64,000 nucleotides of DNA from Bacteroidales bacterium (GTDB lineage: Bacteria; Bacteroidota; Bacteroidia; Bacteroidales; F082), in the NCBI GenBank assembly GCA_024400425.1, contig JAKSMV010000016.1, forward strand, positions 1 to 64,000, given 5' to 3'. Below are positions 52,345-61,162 of this stretch, piece by piece; within the stretch, counting starts at the first letter, position 1, and each line of letters opens with the position of its first letter. Position numbers and translations under genes: made by a program. Under the pieces are notes generated by a model, which was not told the DNA's origin, searched no databases, and worked only from the letters and a program-made list of their open reading frames with translations.

Positions 52345-52914
52345 TCAGTCACATATTGAAACATAATATTCCCAAGCCTTCTCAGGCATGAAATGACGGA
52401 CATCCTTTCCCGCTTTCACACTTTCGCGAATGAATGTTGACGATACTTCGATGATGGGCGTTTCCACAATAGTAACATTCGGGTGATGAACCAATTCGCC
52501 ACCGTCGTATCCCTTGCGCGGGAAGACCAAAAGTTCGTAGTTGTCTATTATCTTCTGCCATTCGCGCCAACTCGGCAAATGCTGCAAACTGTCCATACCA
52601 CAAATAAAAACAAATTGGCAATCAGGATGTTGTTCGGATAAATAAGTCAGCGTGTTAATGGTGTAAGATGGCCGAGGCAAATGCATCTCCACGTCGCTGA
52701 CGCGGAAACGCGGGTCGTCACCAAGAGCCAACTGCACCATCTTCATGCGGTCGGCATCGGGCAGCAAGTCATCCTTACTCTTGAGTGGATTTTGGGGCGA
52801 CAGCACAAACCACAGCTCGTCCAAGTCGGAAAACTCGACCAAATAGTTGGCCAACATCACATGGCCGTGATGAATGGGATTGAACGAGCCGGAATAGATG
52901 CCTACCTTTTTCAT
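52345..52914 (-). CDS. nadD: nicotinate-nucleotide adenylyltransferase
   Basis: Encodes 189 residues. Joins nicotinate mononucleotide and ATP into deamido-NAD. Nucleotidyltransferase motifs GSFNPIHHGH (9-18) and SSTFIRES near the C-terminus are present. Length typical. It lies 26 bp after the LRR gene with no separate promoter visible, so it is probably the last gene of the DUF4160-to-nadD unit. Confidence 0.95.
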   Translation of the reverse strand: MKKVGIYSGSFNPIHHGHVMLANYLVEFSDLDELWFVLSPQNPLKSKDDLLPDADRMKMVQLALGDDPRFRVSDVEMHLPRPSYTINTLTYLSEQHPDCQFVFICGMDSLQHLPSWREWQKIIDNYELLVFPRKGYDGGELVHHPNVTIVETPIIEVSSTFIRESVKAGKDVRHFMPEKAWEYYVSICD

Positions 52915-52940
52915 GAAGCGTTATTGAGTTACTTTGATTA

Positions 52941-54428
52941 CTATTCTTTCACTATTCTCTCAATCCTAACAAATCCACTTTCATCGTAGATTTTCACCAA
53001 ATAAATTCCAATTGCCATCGAAGACAAGTCCATAAAATCGCCAGAACTCTTTGCAACACATTGCCCATCTAAATTGTAAATTTCCATTACACAAGAACCT
53101 TCACTTGCAATTTGAATGTAATCCTTCGTTGGGTTGGGATAGATGAAATTATTATCTGAGTGACCTTCAAAACACTCTGTCACATCCTCGAAATGAGCCA
53201 TAATCGTAATATCATCAGTGACTGGAAACTCGTATTCCATATCCATGGAAACTTCCACATCATTTATTGTCCAATACAAGAATTCATAACCCTCGTTGGC
53301 TTCTGCCTTCACACGAGCTATGTTGTCATCGCAACTTGGCTCTTGAATGATAGAAGCCGTACCAGCACACAAATCATCAACTTCAACCAGCACTGAAGAC
53401 GAAAACAATTCTGAATAATTATTGAACCTACTCCAATAGGCGGCATTTCTATAATCATCTACTCGGCCACATGGAACCATCACTATCATATCGTTATTAT
53501 CAAAAACAAAGGTATCATTGCCTATAACCGGAGGAAGTTCTGACTTACATTGAATTGATAACAAAGCCGAACAAAAATAAAAAGCATAATCTCCTATTGT
53601 CAATAAATTTTTCCCAAAAATCACAGAAGTGATATTTGAATCTCTAAAAAAAGAATAACTACCTATAGTTTCAACCGAATTGGGAAATACTATAGTTCCA
53701 GAAAGACGAGTTGCTTCCCAAAATGTATAAGAAGGAATATGTTTAACTTGTTCTCCAAAAATAAGATGTTCAATATTGCTATCACCAAATATTCCAGTGT
53801 TATAAAAACTCGGGATAACAAGATTTTTCACATTATATCTGAGTTCATGAAAACCTGTCTTCCAAAAAGCCTGTTCATCAATTGACAAAATGTTTTCACC
53901 TAACGTCAATGTTCCTTCAAGACTGCGGCACCCTGAAAAAGCACCATACCCAATTGTTTCGATGCAATTCCCTAAATATAAATTACCCTCAAAACCACAA
54001 TCAGAAAATGCATTAATTCCTATTGAAACAACACCAAAAGGAATAACCAACGAACCTGAAGTTTGATAGCAATTATAGAAAGCCATTCCATCTATCAACA
54101 CTAATCTGGAAGGCAAAGTCAAAGAGCCAACAAGATAATCATGGCCAGAAGCGGGACCAATTCCAGCAAAAGCCTTATAGCCAATTTGTGTGATAAAGTA
54201 CGACAATCCTGTTTCAGGATTGATAACCTCGTCAGGTATAACCAAACTATTTGGTACACTATGATAGTCACAAAAAGTAACTTTTACAGCTGTATCATTC
54301 AAAATTTCACATCTTATGGTTTGACCTGTAGGGCAATCCACTTCAAATTCTGAACGATTATTTTGCCCAAATAATCCATGGCAAAGAACTAATTGCAAAA
54401 AGCAGAAAAACAAGGTTTTAATCTTCAT
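52941..54428 (-). CDS. LRR (BspA-like) protein with T9SS sorting domain
   Basis: Encodes 495 residues. Signal peptide (cleavage near GLFGQ). About ten LRR_5-type repeats (about 70-320: IGYKAFAG, IGINAFSDCGF, IGSYSFF), a repeat-like beta domain (about 345-410) and a T9SS type A sorting domain (about 418-495, NNFIYPNPTKD). Clearly more AT-rich than gmk and nadD on either side. It probably encodes a surface adhesin that was inserted between two housekeeping genes. Confidence 0.9.
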   Translation of the reverse strand: MKIKTLFFCFLQLVLCHGLFGQNNRSEFEVDCPTGQTIRCEILNDTAVKVTFCDYHSVPNSLVIPDEVINPETGLSYFITQIGYKAFAGIGPASGHDYLVGSLTLPSRLVLIDGMAFYNCYQTSGSLVIPFGVVSIGINAFSDCGFEGNLYLGNCIETIGYGAFSGCRSLEGTLTLGENILSIDEQAFWKTGFHELRYNVKNLVIPSFYNTGIFGDSNIEHLIFGEQVKHIPSYTFWEATRLSGTIVFPNSVETIGSYSFFRDSNITSVIFGKNLLTIGDYAFYFCSALLSIQCKSELPPVIGNDTFVFDNNDMIVMVPCGRVDDYRNAAYWSRFNNYSELFSSSVLVEVDDLCAGTASIIQEPSCDDNIARVKAEANEGYEFLYWTINDVEVSMDMEYEFPVTDDITIMAHFEDVTECFEGHSDNNFIYPNPTKDYIQIASEGSCVMEIYNLDGQCVAKSSGDFMDLSSMAIGIYLVKIYDESGFVRIERIVKE

Positions 54429-54457
54429 AGTATTATTTTGTTACAATTTCTTTTTAA

Positions 54458-55030
54458 CTATTTTTCCAAAAACTCCAAAACCTCTTTCAGAATTTCAGTT
54501 TTGGCTGTTTCGAGGTCATCGTTAATGATGGTTTTGTCGAACTTACCTTGGGCGAAATCCATTTCCCATGCGGCTTTGGCAAGGCGTTTCTCGATTTCTT
54601 CCATCGAGTCGGTCTGGCGTCCGATGAGCCGCTCGCGCAAGCATTCAACCGACGGTGCCTGGATGAATACCGACATGGCTTCGTCGCCAAAGAACTTCTT
54701 GATGTTGGTGCCACCCACCACATCCACATCGAAAACCACATGCTTGCCTTCGTCTTGCATCTTGCGCACCACCGAGAGCAAAGTGCCGTAGCAACGACCT
54801 GGATACACTTCCTGCCATTCAAGAAATTCACCATTCTCGACGCGCTGCTTGAACTCTTCGAGGCTGATGAAATAATACTCGCGGCCATTCACTTCTTCGC
54901 CGCGCGGTTCGCGCGTGGTGGCTGAAACCGAGAATGCCAATTCGGGAATGTTGGCCATCAAATAATTCACCAAAGTGGTCTTTCCCGAGCCCGAAGGTGC
55001 CGAAAACACCAACAACTTACCTCTTTTCAT
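54458..55030 (-). CDS. gmk: guanylate kinase
   Basis: Encodes 190 residues. Phosphorylates GMP to GDP. P-loop APSGSGKT (11-18), the GMP-binding TTREPRGEEVNGREYYF region and D/E motifs of the family are all present. ATG 55030 gives the typical length and sits 14 bp after the yicC stop; the longer upstream frame would overlap yicC. Confidence 0.95.
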   Translation of the reverse strand: MKRGKLLVFSAPSGSGKTTLVNYLMANIPELAFSVSATTREPRGEEVNGREYYFISLEEFKQRVENGEFLEWQEVYPGRCYGTLLSVVRKMQDEGKHVVFDVDVVGGTNIKKFFGDEAMSVFIQAPSVECLRERLIGRQTDSMEEIEKRLAKAAWEMDFAQGKFDKTIINDDLETAKTEILKEVLEFLEK

Positions 55031-55044
55031 TCCACAATTCTTAA

Positions 55045-55917
55045 TTACAAAATGTTGCAAACTTGTTCCTTAATCTTTTCTAATTCGTCTTTCATCTTGA
55101 CGACAATCTTCTGGATGTTCACCTCATTGGCTTTCGAGCCAAGGGTATTGATTTCGCGGCCCATTTCTTGGGCAATGAAACCGAGTTTCTTGCCAGCCTG
55201 GTCTTCGTCGCAACTCTCGTTGAAGTAGTTGCAATGCTGGCGCAGACGCACCTTCTCTTCAGTGATGTCGAGTTTTTCGAGATAATAAATCAACTCGGCT
55301 TCGAAGCGGTTTTCGTCGTATTGGCCATCGGTGGTCAGTTCGGCAAGATTCTTCGTGAGACGTTGCTTGATGGTTTCGTGGCGCGATTTCTCGTAAGGCT
55401 CCACTTGTTCGAGCAGGCCAAGAATCAACTCAACTCGATGCAGAAGATCCTTCTTCAAGGTCTGGCCTTCCTGAATGCGGAAACCGTCAACAATGTCGAG
55501 AGCTTGGTCGATGGTTTCACACACCTTGGCAATGAAATCCTCATCGTATTTTTGCTCCTGAGTGTTAAAGATGCCCGGCATACGGAAAAGAATTTCAGAA
55601 ATATGGGCTGATGGATCAATGTTAAGATTCTTCGAAATCTCTTGAATCTGACGATAATACGATGCCACGATGTCGCCATCAATATGCGCGATTTGGTCCA
55701 TGTTGGTATCGGTGATGGTAATCGTCACATCGATTTTGCCACGCTGTAACTTAGCGCATATCCTGTTGCGGAAATCGAGTTCGGCCATGCGCAATTCCGC
55801 TGGCAGCTTCACCGCAAGGTCCAGTTGTTTACTATTCAGTGTCTTGATTTCGACAACGATTTTCTTGGTATTGTAAATGTTTTCGGCTATACCATAGCCA
55901 GTCATTGAACGTATCAT
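55045..55917 (-). CDS. yicC: YicC family endoribonuclease-like protein
   Basis: Encodes 290 residues, starting MIRSMTGYG, the family hallmark, and ending in the conserved GREINTLGSKAN and KDELEKIKEQVCNIL. In E. coli YicC takes part in RNA degradation. The usual neighbour gmk follows 14 bp downstream and holB lies 15 bp upstream, so this is one operon. Confidence 0.93.
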   Translation of the reverse strand: MIRSMTGYGIAENIYNTKKIVVEIKTLNSKQLDLAVKLPAELRMAELDFRNRICAKLQRGKIDVTITITDTNMDQIAHIDGDIVASYYRQIQEISKNLNIDPSAHISEILFRMPGIFNTQEQKYDEDFIAKVCETIDQALDIVDGFRIQEGQTLKKDLLHRVELILGLLEQVEPYEKSRHETIKQRLTKNLAELTTDGQYDENRFEAELIYYLEKLDITEEKVRLRQHCNYFNESCDEDQAGKKLGFIAQEMGREINTLGSKANEVNIQKIVVKMKDELEKIKEQVCNIL

Positions 55918-55932
55918 CCTATTTAGTTTTAA

Positions 55933-57066
55933 TTATTTCATTCTCAAATATCTAACCAACTTGAAACTGTCGTCCAAGAAGATAATCTGCGCATTGCCAT
56001 TGCGCTCAATCTGTTCAATGCTTTCCTCAAACAGCGCATTGATTTGCATCGTGTTGGCCGGATTTATGAAAGGTGCGAATTTGGTGACAAAAGTCTTCTC
56101 ATCGTTTGGAAGCATCACCAAGTCGCTCAGGTTATTGTTGATCAACAACGAGTTGCGGACCACTTTCAGTCCGTAGTTCAGCAATTCTTTCTGTCGTTCG
56201 CGGCCTATGGTCTTGATATTGCCAGCGAAATCAATGAGTTGGCTCATGGCGTTGAGGAAACAAAGGCGCATCCATTGTTGGAAAGTCTGGAAGAAGAACT
56301 TCTCGTCATCCTTGTCGTTGACATAGCGGCAAGCGGCAATCCAATCGCCCTCGGCAATCATGGCGGCATCATGCGCCTCGTTTTCCTGACAGTTCAGCTT
56401 TTCAACGAGAGCTTCGCGCAAGGCATCCGTCTCAATGCCCGGCACCTTCACCATGACGGTGCGCGAGCGGATGGTAGCCAATAGTTCGTCTTGGTCTTCA
56501 GCCATTAGCATAAAAATAGTCTTCTCGGGGGGTTCCTCCAAGAGTTTCAGCAACTTGTTGGCCGTATCTACGCGCATCTTCTCGGCCATCCAGATGATGA
56601 CAACCTTATAATCGCCTTCGTAAGCCTTCAAGTTCAACTTGCGCAGCAAAGTTGCGGCATCACGCACTGAGATGTAGCCCTGCTTGTTCTCCATATCCAG
56701 CGACTGATACCAGCCCTGTGCATCAAAATAGCCATTGTTGGTCAACACATAATTGCGCCAATCTTCAAGGAAAAGATCCGATTCTGGGTCTTTCTTCACC
56801 TTCTTGTTGGCAGCTGAAGGAAACACGAAATGCACATCAGGATGCACCAACTTGCTGATTTTCTGACACGAAGGACAAACTCCGCAGCTATCGGTATCCG
56901 TTCGGTTCGGACAAAGGATATATTGGGCATAAGCCAAGGCCAAAGGTAACGACCCGTTGCCCACCGAGCCTAAAAACAACTGCGCATGAGGTACCCGATT
57001 TTCGCGTACGCTCATGATAAGTTTTTGTTTTACAGTTTCTTGTCCTATGACGTCTTTGAATTGCAT
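55933..57066 (-). CDS. holB: DNA polymerase III delta-prime subunit
   Basis: Encodes 377 residues. Clamp-loader subunit of the AAA+ type. FKDVIGQETVKQKL opens the fold. The P-loop is GSVGNGSL (33-40), lacking the Lys, as expected for the ATP-nonbinding delta-prime. The four-Cys zinc module is complete: C52, C61, C64, C67. SRTVMVKVP corresponds to the SRC motif. ATG 57066 is 1 bp after the DUF2442 stop. The name holB is by family; the C-terminal domain is divergent. Confidence 0.87.
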   Translation of the reverse strand: MQFKDVIGQETVKQKLIMSVRENRVPHAQLFLGSVGNGSLPLALAYAQYILCPNRTDTDSCGVCPSCQKISKLVHPDVHFVFPSAANKKVKKDPESDLFLEDWRNYVLTNNGYFDAQGWYQSLDMENKQGYISVRDAATLLRKLNLKAYEGDYKVVIIWMAEKMRVDTANKLLKLLEEPPEKTIFMLMAEDQDELLATIRSRTVMVKVPGIETDALREALVEKLNCQENEAHDAAMIAEGDWIAACRYVNDKDDEKFFFQTFQQWMRLCFLNAMSQLIDFAGNIKTIGRERQKELLNYGLKVVRNSLLINNNLSDLVMLPNDEKTFVTKFAPFINPANTMQINALFEESIEQIERNGNAQIIFLDDSFKLVRYLRMK

Positions 57067-57067
57067 A

Positions 57068-57301
57068 TCAGGCCTCCACGCCGTGCTCATAGAGATATTC
57101 GGGGGCAATGTCGGCACCATTGGCCCAGAAGATGGTTTGGTCAAGGCCAAATTGTATGAAATTGCTCTTATCACGCAACTCAGCGAAAGCTGGATAGGCA
57201 AGCAGCGGTGTCAAGTCAACCTTACGACGCTGGCCATTGTTGAACGAGCAGAGTAACGAGTATTCGCCCAAATATTCTACATCTGTGATTGTCAGCAACA
57301 T
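57068..57301 (-). CDS. DUF2442 domain-containing protein
   Basis: Encodes 77 residues. The pattern LLTITDVEYLGEYSLLCSFNNGQRRKVDLTPLL and ending WANGADIAPEYLYE is that of DUF2442, a small family often found beside DUF4160 and sometimes with HTH domains. It follows DUF4160 by 3 bp and precedes holB by 1 bp, so the three genes are tightly coupled. The DUF4160/DUF2442 pair is thought to be toxin-antitoxin-like; which part is active is unproven. Confidence 0.85.
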   Translation of the reverse strand: MLLTITDVEYLGEYSLLCSFNNGQRRKVDLTPLLAYPAFAELRDKSNFIQFGLDQTIFWANGADIAPEYLYEHGVEA

Positions 57302-57304
57302 AAT

Positions 57305-57553
57305 TTATCTTATTTTTTTGATTGTTTCACCTTTCTGGGCTTTTTCCCACAACTCCATCAGTTCATCTTCGTGCTCATCCATGAATTGGTTGATGATGGA
57401 AACGGTCTTTGAACGTGCCACACCTTCAATGATGCGGTTTTTGATGGTGATGGAAAAGTTGTCGGTACCGCTTCGCACATGAATGTGAGGCGGATTGTGG
57501 TCAAAGCCATAAATGTATATCAGAATACCTTGTATGACGAAAACAGAACCCAT
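57305..57553 (-). CDS. DUF4160 domain-containing protein
   Basis: Encodes 82 residues from ATG 57553. The hallmark NPPHIHVR is present, with a basic C-terminus (KAQKGETIKKIR). The start is ATG 57553, as it lies 19 bases after the TATTTTTG promoter; the longer frame is not supported. It is the first gene of the transcription unit that continues through DUF2442, holB, yicC and gmk. Confidence 0.87.
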   Translation of the reverse strand: MGSVFVIQGILIYIYGFDHNPPHIHVRSGTDNFSITIKNRIIEGVARSKTVSIINQFMDEHEDELMELWEKAQKGETIKKIR

Positions 57554-57572
57554 AATGTAGTTTAATTGATGG

Positions 57573-57580
57573 CAAAAATA
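57573..57580 (-). promoter_or_regulatory. -7 box of the DUF4160-to-nadD operon
   Basis: TATTTTTG on the minus strand; no other box of this type was found before the later genes. Confidence 0.65.
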
Positions 57581-57643
57581 CAATTTATTTGTGGTTTTTG
57601 GCAGTATTTCAGCATAAAAACGTAACTTTAATAGAAAACTTTC

Positions 57644-57721
57644 ATGCAGGCCGCAATTTCACCTGCAAAACCATTGCCATGGTACAATTGGCGTTGGGGG
57701 AGAAGATTGTGGAGGTGGTGA
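57644..57721 (+). CDS. possible Trp/Arg-rich 25-residue peptide
   Basis: ATG-to-TGA frame of 25 codons in a gap without other genes. The C-terminal part reads PLPWYNWRWGRRLWRW: five Trp and five Arg in 16 residues, the profile of Trp-rich antimicrobial peptides. A TAACTTTA box, one mismatch from the -7 consensus, lies at 57613-57620. Another frame in the same DNA reads like the tail of a degraded protein, so this may be a coincidence in a gene remnant. Confidence 0.2.
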   Translation: MQAAISPAKPLPWYNWRWGRRLWRW

Positions 57722-57756
57722 AGTGAATGTATAAATAAGAAATACAATGTATTATC

Positions 57757-57801
57757 GGATTACAAATCCTTTTATTTAGAAACCCACGGATTGCAAATCC
57801 G
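57757..57801. repeat. two GGATTnCAAATCC palindromes
   Basis: GGATT-ACA-AATCC (57757-57769) and CGGATT-GCA-AATCCG (57787-57801) are adjacent palindromes sharing the same core. Such GGATT/AATCC hairpins are dispersed in Bacteroidota intergenic regions. Confidence 0.6.
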
Positions 57802-57833
57802 CTGGAACTGGGCACACTGGTTGAAACACTACC

Positions 57834-58340
57834 TCATAGTTCAAACACAACGCTCCATTCCTTACACAGTTTTTCTAAAGTCCAAGAAGCGTTGAGACCG
57901 CTTGTTTCTGGCAAACGAAACACTTTGATAGACTGTCCGAACTGATTTTGTAGTTTTTCTCCAAACTTATTGTATTTTCCATAACCATTTATGGCTATCT
58001 TTGTTATAGTCGGGTTTTTTCTAACAAAACCAACAATATCGTTTGGAATTCCTTTTAGGATACCTTTATCCGTGCTATTAGTTCGCTCAACAAACTGATA
58101 ATAATCCCAAAGTACGACATGCAAATATTCTAATAACACCTTTTTCTCGGTATAATTTGTAGGCAATTTTTGTGTTGATAATTTTGCCAACATCTTCCAC
58201 ATTCGATTGCTATTGTCATAATAATACTCATTGGCACTAATAGAATTCTTCCCTGGTATTGTTCCCAAAAGCAAGATTCGAGGCTCATGACACATTAGTG
58301 GAGGAAAACCTTCTACAATTGTTGAATCATTCTTTTTCAT
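57834..58340 (-). CDS. uracil-DNA-glycosylase-superfamily protein (hypoxanthine-DNA-glycosylase-like)
   Basis: Encodes 168 residues. ILLLGTIPGKNSISANEYY and NSNRMWKML match the SMUG/HDG branch (family 6), which removes deaminated adenine. The C-terminal motif RLPETSGLNASW corresponds to the second active-site loop. Length typical. Likely cotranscribed with the small membrane protein 26 bp upstream. Acts in base-excision repair with exonuclease III. Confidence 0.82.
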   Translation of the reverse strand: MKKNDSTIVEGFPPLMCHEPRILLLGTIPGKNSISANEYYYDNSNRMWKMLAKLSTQKLPTNYTEKKVLLEYLHVVLWDYYQFVERTNSTDKGILKGIPNDIVGFVRKNPTITKIAINGYGKYNKFGEKLQNQFGQSIKVFRLPETSGLNASWTLEKLCKEWSVVFEL

Positions 58341-58366
58341 GTCAGTTTAATGAAGATAAGATAGAT

Positions 58367-58747
58367 TTAGTATAATTCCTCAGCCCCACCATAGTAATCG
58401 TAGACATCTTGATAATCAAAGTCTAATTGTTCTAAGATTTCCTCTGAAGACAGGCCGGTATTTATCTTGTTATCACCAGGCAAAGTTATGACTACTCCAT
58501 TGTTCCCATCATGGCTATTTACCCTTGGCATAATAGATTCTCCTTTTTTAGGGATTCTCTCTGGGTGAGCTAAAATGGTATCAGCTGGATATTCATACCT
58601 TGGATAATTATGCACCTTCTCCACTTTTGGAGCTGAGTATCTTTCATCTAAATAATCCACAAGCAACGCTAACGGAATAATCCAAATAGGACTTGTTACA
58701 AGCATTATTAATAAGGCATTATTACCCCTATTTTTGTTTGTTTTCAT
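58367..58747 (-). CDS. small membrane-associated hypothetical protein
   Basis: Encodes 126 residues from ATG 58747. One hydrophobic helix (about 10-32), then a Pro/Asp/Glu-rich hydrophilic region ending with VYDYYGGAEELY. No recognised domain; the C-terminal Asp/Tyr cluster is acidic. A TATTTTTG box at 58779-58786 favours this start; ATG 58771 would be almost leaderless. Confidence 0.55.
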   Translation of the reverse strand: MKTNKNRGNNALLIMLVTSPIWIIPLALLVDYLDERYSAPKVEKVHNYPRYEYPADTILAHPERIPKKGESIMPRVNSHDGNNGVVITLPGDNKINTGLSSEEILEQLDFDYQDVYDYYGGAEELY

Positions 58748-58778
58748 AAAAGTCCTCTTCTCTCTAATCATACGATTG

Positions 58779-58786
58779 CAAAAATA
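58779..58786 (-). promoter_or_regulatory. -7 box of the small membrane protein
   Basis: TATTTTTG on the minus strand. Confidence 0.55.
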
Positions 58787-58877
58787 CAAAAGTTTTGGAA
58801 ATTGGTAATTGTACACCACCAAAACCATTGAAGTTCGTTTTTATCAGATTTGTTTCCAAGGGTATCAATCGTTTTCG

Positions 58878-58885
58878 TACCTTTG
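58878..58885 (+). promoter_or_regulatory. -7 box of lysS
   Basis: TACCTTTG, 23 bases before ATG 58909. It rules out the longer in-frame start at 58795. Confidence 0.7.
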
Positions 58886-58908
58886 CAGCCAAAATAACGC
58901 ATCACATT

Positions 58909-60621
58909 ATGTTAAGCGAACAGGAACAAATCAGAAGAAATTCATTATCAGAACTTTATAAATTAGGAATCAATCCTTATCCTCAGGCTGCCTTTCCGGT
59001 AAGTGTGACCACTACCGAAATCTTGGACAAGTTTGACGACAACAACCTGGAACAATTCCAAGAAATCACCTTGGCAGGCCGTATCATGAGCCGCCGCATC
59101 ATGGGTGCCGCTTCGTTCTGCGAACTGCAGGATTCGAAAGGTCGTATCCAACTATATATCAAGCGCGACGAGATTTGCCCCGACGAGGACAAGACCATGT
59201 ATAACACCGTCTTCAAGCGCCTCTTGGACATCGGTGACTTCATCGGAGTGAAAGGTTTTGCCTTCCGCACACAGATGGGCGAAATTTCTGTCCATGTCAA
59301 AGAACTGACGGTTTTGAGCAAATCGCTACGCCCGCTGCCTATCGTCAAGGAAAAGGACGGTGTGAAATACGACGAATTCAACGACCCTGAACTGCGTTAC
59401 CGTATGCGTTATGTTGACCTCGTGGTCAACGACAAGGTGAAGGACATTTTCATCACCCGCAGCCGCATCATCAACTCGATGCGAAACTTCTTCAACGAAA
59501 ACGGATGCCTTGAGGTTGAGACTCCTGTTCTTCAAGCCATTCCTGGCGGCGCCACCGCACGTCCATTCATCACTCATCACAACGCATTGGACATCCCGAT
59601 GTATCTGCGTATCGCCGACGAGCTCTATCTGAAGCGCCTGATTGTTGGCGGCTTCGCCGGAGTCTACGAATTCTCTCGCAACTTCCGCAACGAAGGCATG
59701 GACCGCACCCATAACCCGGAGTTCACCTGCATGGAAATCTACGTCGCCTACAAGGACTACCTCTGGATGATGGACTTCACCGAAAAGATGATCAACAGGG
59801 TGGTGACAGAAGTGTTGGGCACCGACACCGTCAAGGTCGGCGACAACGAGATCTGTTTCAAGGCTCCTTTCAAGCGCATCACCATGATTGATTCCATCAA
59901 GGAAAAGACCGGCTTCGACATCACTGGAATGAACGAAGACCAACTGCGCGACGTGTGCAAGCAACTCGATATTGAAATCGACCCATCGATGGGCAAAGGC
60001 AAGCTGATTGACGAAATCTTCGGCGCCAAGTGCGAAGGCACTTACATCCAACCGACCTTCATCACCGACTATCCTGTTGAGATGTCGCCACTTTGCAAGC
60101 GCCACCGTAACAATCCCGAACTGACCGAACGCTTCGAGCTGATGGTGAACGGCAAGGAACTGGCCAACGCTTACACCGAACTGAACGACCCAATCGACCA
60201 GCGCGCCCGTTTCGAAGAGCAGATGAAACTCTCAGAACGCGGCGACGACGAAGCCATGTTCATCGACCAAGACTTCCTCCGCGCTTTGGAATATGGTATG
60301 CCGCCAACCTCAGGAATGGGCATTGGCATCGACCGTTTCGTCATGCTGCTCACCGGCCAAACTACCATTCAGGAAGTGCTTCTCTTCCCGATGATGCGTC
60401 CCGAAAAAGTTGTGAAGAACGCCACCAAGGAAGACTTCATGGCACTCGGCATGGCCGAAACCTGGGCCACCTTGCTGCTGAGCAACGGCTACAACACCAT
60501 CGACCAACTCAAAGCCGAGAAACCTTCGGCCTTGCGCGAGAAGTTGAATGGATTGCGAAAGAAGAACAAACTCGACATTCCAGCGCTTCAATTAGAAGAC
60601 GTCGAAGCATGGATGAAATGA
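58909..60621 (+). CDS. lysS: lysyl-tRNA synthetase (class II)
   Basis: Encodes 570 residues. Anticodon-binding OB domain (about 45-160), then the class II core with motif 2 [17 protein letters not shown] and motif 3 GMGIGIDRF. The C-terminus extends about 65 residues beyond the usual end (about 505), with a short helical domain ([19 protein letters not shown]) seen in Bacteroidota enzymes. A bidirectional terminator follows. Confidence 0.97.
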   Translation: MLSEQEQIRRNSLSELYKLGINPYPQAAFPVSVTTTEILDKFDDNNLEQFQEITLAGRIMSRRIMGAASFCELQDSKGRIQLYIKRDEICPDEDKTMYNTVFKRLLDIGDFIGVKGFAFRTQMGEISVHVKELTVLSKSLRPLPIVKEKDGVKYDEFNDPELRYRMRYVDLVVNDKVKDIFITRSRIINSMRNFFNENGCLEVETPVLQAIPGGATARPFITHHNALDIPMYLRIADELYLKRLIVGGFAGVYEFSRNFRNEGMDRTHNPEFTCMEIYVAYKDYLWMMDFTEKMINRVVTEVLGTDTVKVGDNEICFKAPFKRITMIDSIKEKTGFDITGMNEDQLRDVCKQLDIEIDPSMGKGKLIDEIFGAKCEGTYIQPTFITDYPVEMSPLCKRHRNNPELTERFELMVNGKELANAYTELNDPIDQRARFEEQMKLSERGDDEAMFIDQDFLRALEYGMPPTSGMGIGIDRFVMLLTGQTTIQEVLLFPMMRPEKVVKNATKEDFMALGMAETWATLLLSNGYNTIDQLKAEKPSALREKLNGLRKKNKLDIPALQLEDVEAWMK

Positions 60622-60626
60622 TAACG

Positions 60627-60651
60627 AAAAGGCTCCCAACGGAGCCTTTTT
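60627..60651. terminator. bidirectional terminator after lysS
   Basis: AAAAGGCTCC and GGAGCCTTTT form a perfect stem with a CAAC loop; the A and T tracts serve both strands. Confidence 0.9.
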
Positions 60652-60655
60652 CATT

Positions 60656-61162
60656 TTAGATGATTTTCTCGAAAGCCACCCTGTCGCCGTGTTCATAATG
60701 GATTTCGCCGCAATAAGTGAATCCAAATTTATTGAGCAAATTCAGCATATATTGGTTCTCGACATGAGTGTCAATCTTAAAGCTATGGATGCCTTTGCTC
60801 AAAGCAAAATCGATGGCGTATTGCATGATGGCCGAAGCCAATCCCTTCCTGACGAAACTGTTGCTCACGCAGATGCGATGCACCACGATATAATCGCCAT
60901 CGCTCAGCCACTGGCCACCCACAAGGTTTTTGTATTCAGGCTCGCCATTGACGATGATGGCAGCATAGGCAACCACCCTTTCGTCCTGCAAAACCGCTAC
61001 ACCTACACCTCTATTAATATCAGCGATAATCGACTCGCGATTGGGATAGCCATTTTGCCATTGGTCGATGCCACGCGAGGCTAACGACTGTTGCGCATCA
61101 CGGACAATTTCCATGATGGTATCAACATCGCCAGAAACAGCTTTCCTGAAAACGGCAGGCAT
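60656..61162 (-). CDS. GNAT family N-acetyltransferase
   Basis: Encodes 168 residues. The acetyl-CoA loop is SFVRKGLASAIM (R/Q-x-x-G-x-G/A form), preceded by the beta4 strand IVVHRICV, with the C-terminal LNKFGFTYCGE strand. Substrate unknown; small-molecule or protein N-acetylation is possible. ATG 61162 shares one base with the stop of the M23 gene (TGATG), so translation is coupled; the GTG at 61165 is less likely. Confidence 0.9.
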   Translation of the reverse strand: MPAVFRKAVSGDVDTIMEIVRDAQQSLASRGIDQWQNGYPNRESIIADINRGVGVAVLQDERVVAYAAIIVNGEPEYKNLVGGQWLSDGDYIVVHRICVSNSFVRKGLASAIMQYAIDFALSKGIHSFKIDTHVENQYMLNLLNKFGFTYCGEIHYEHGDRVAFEKII

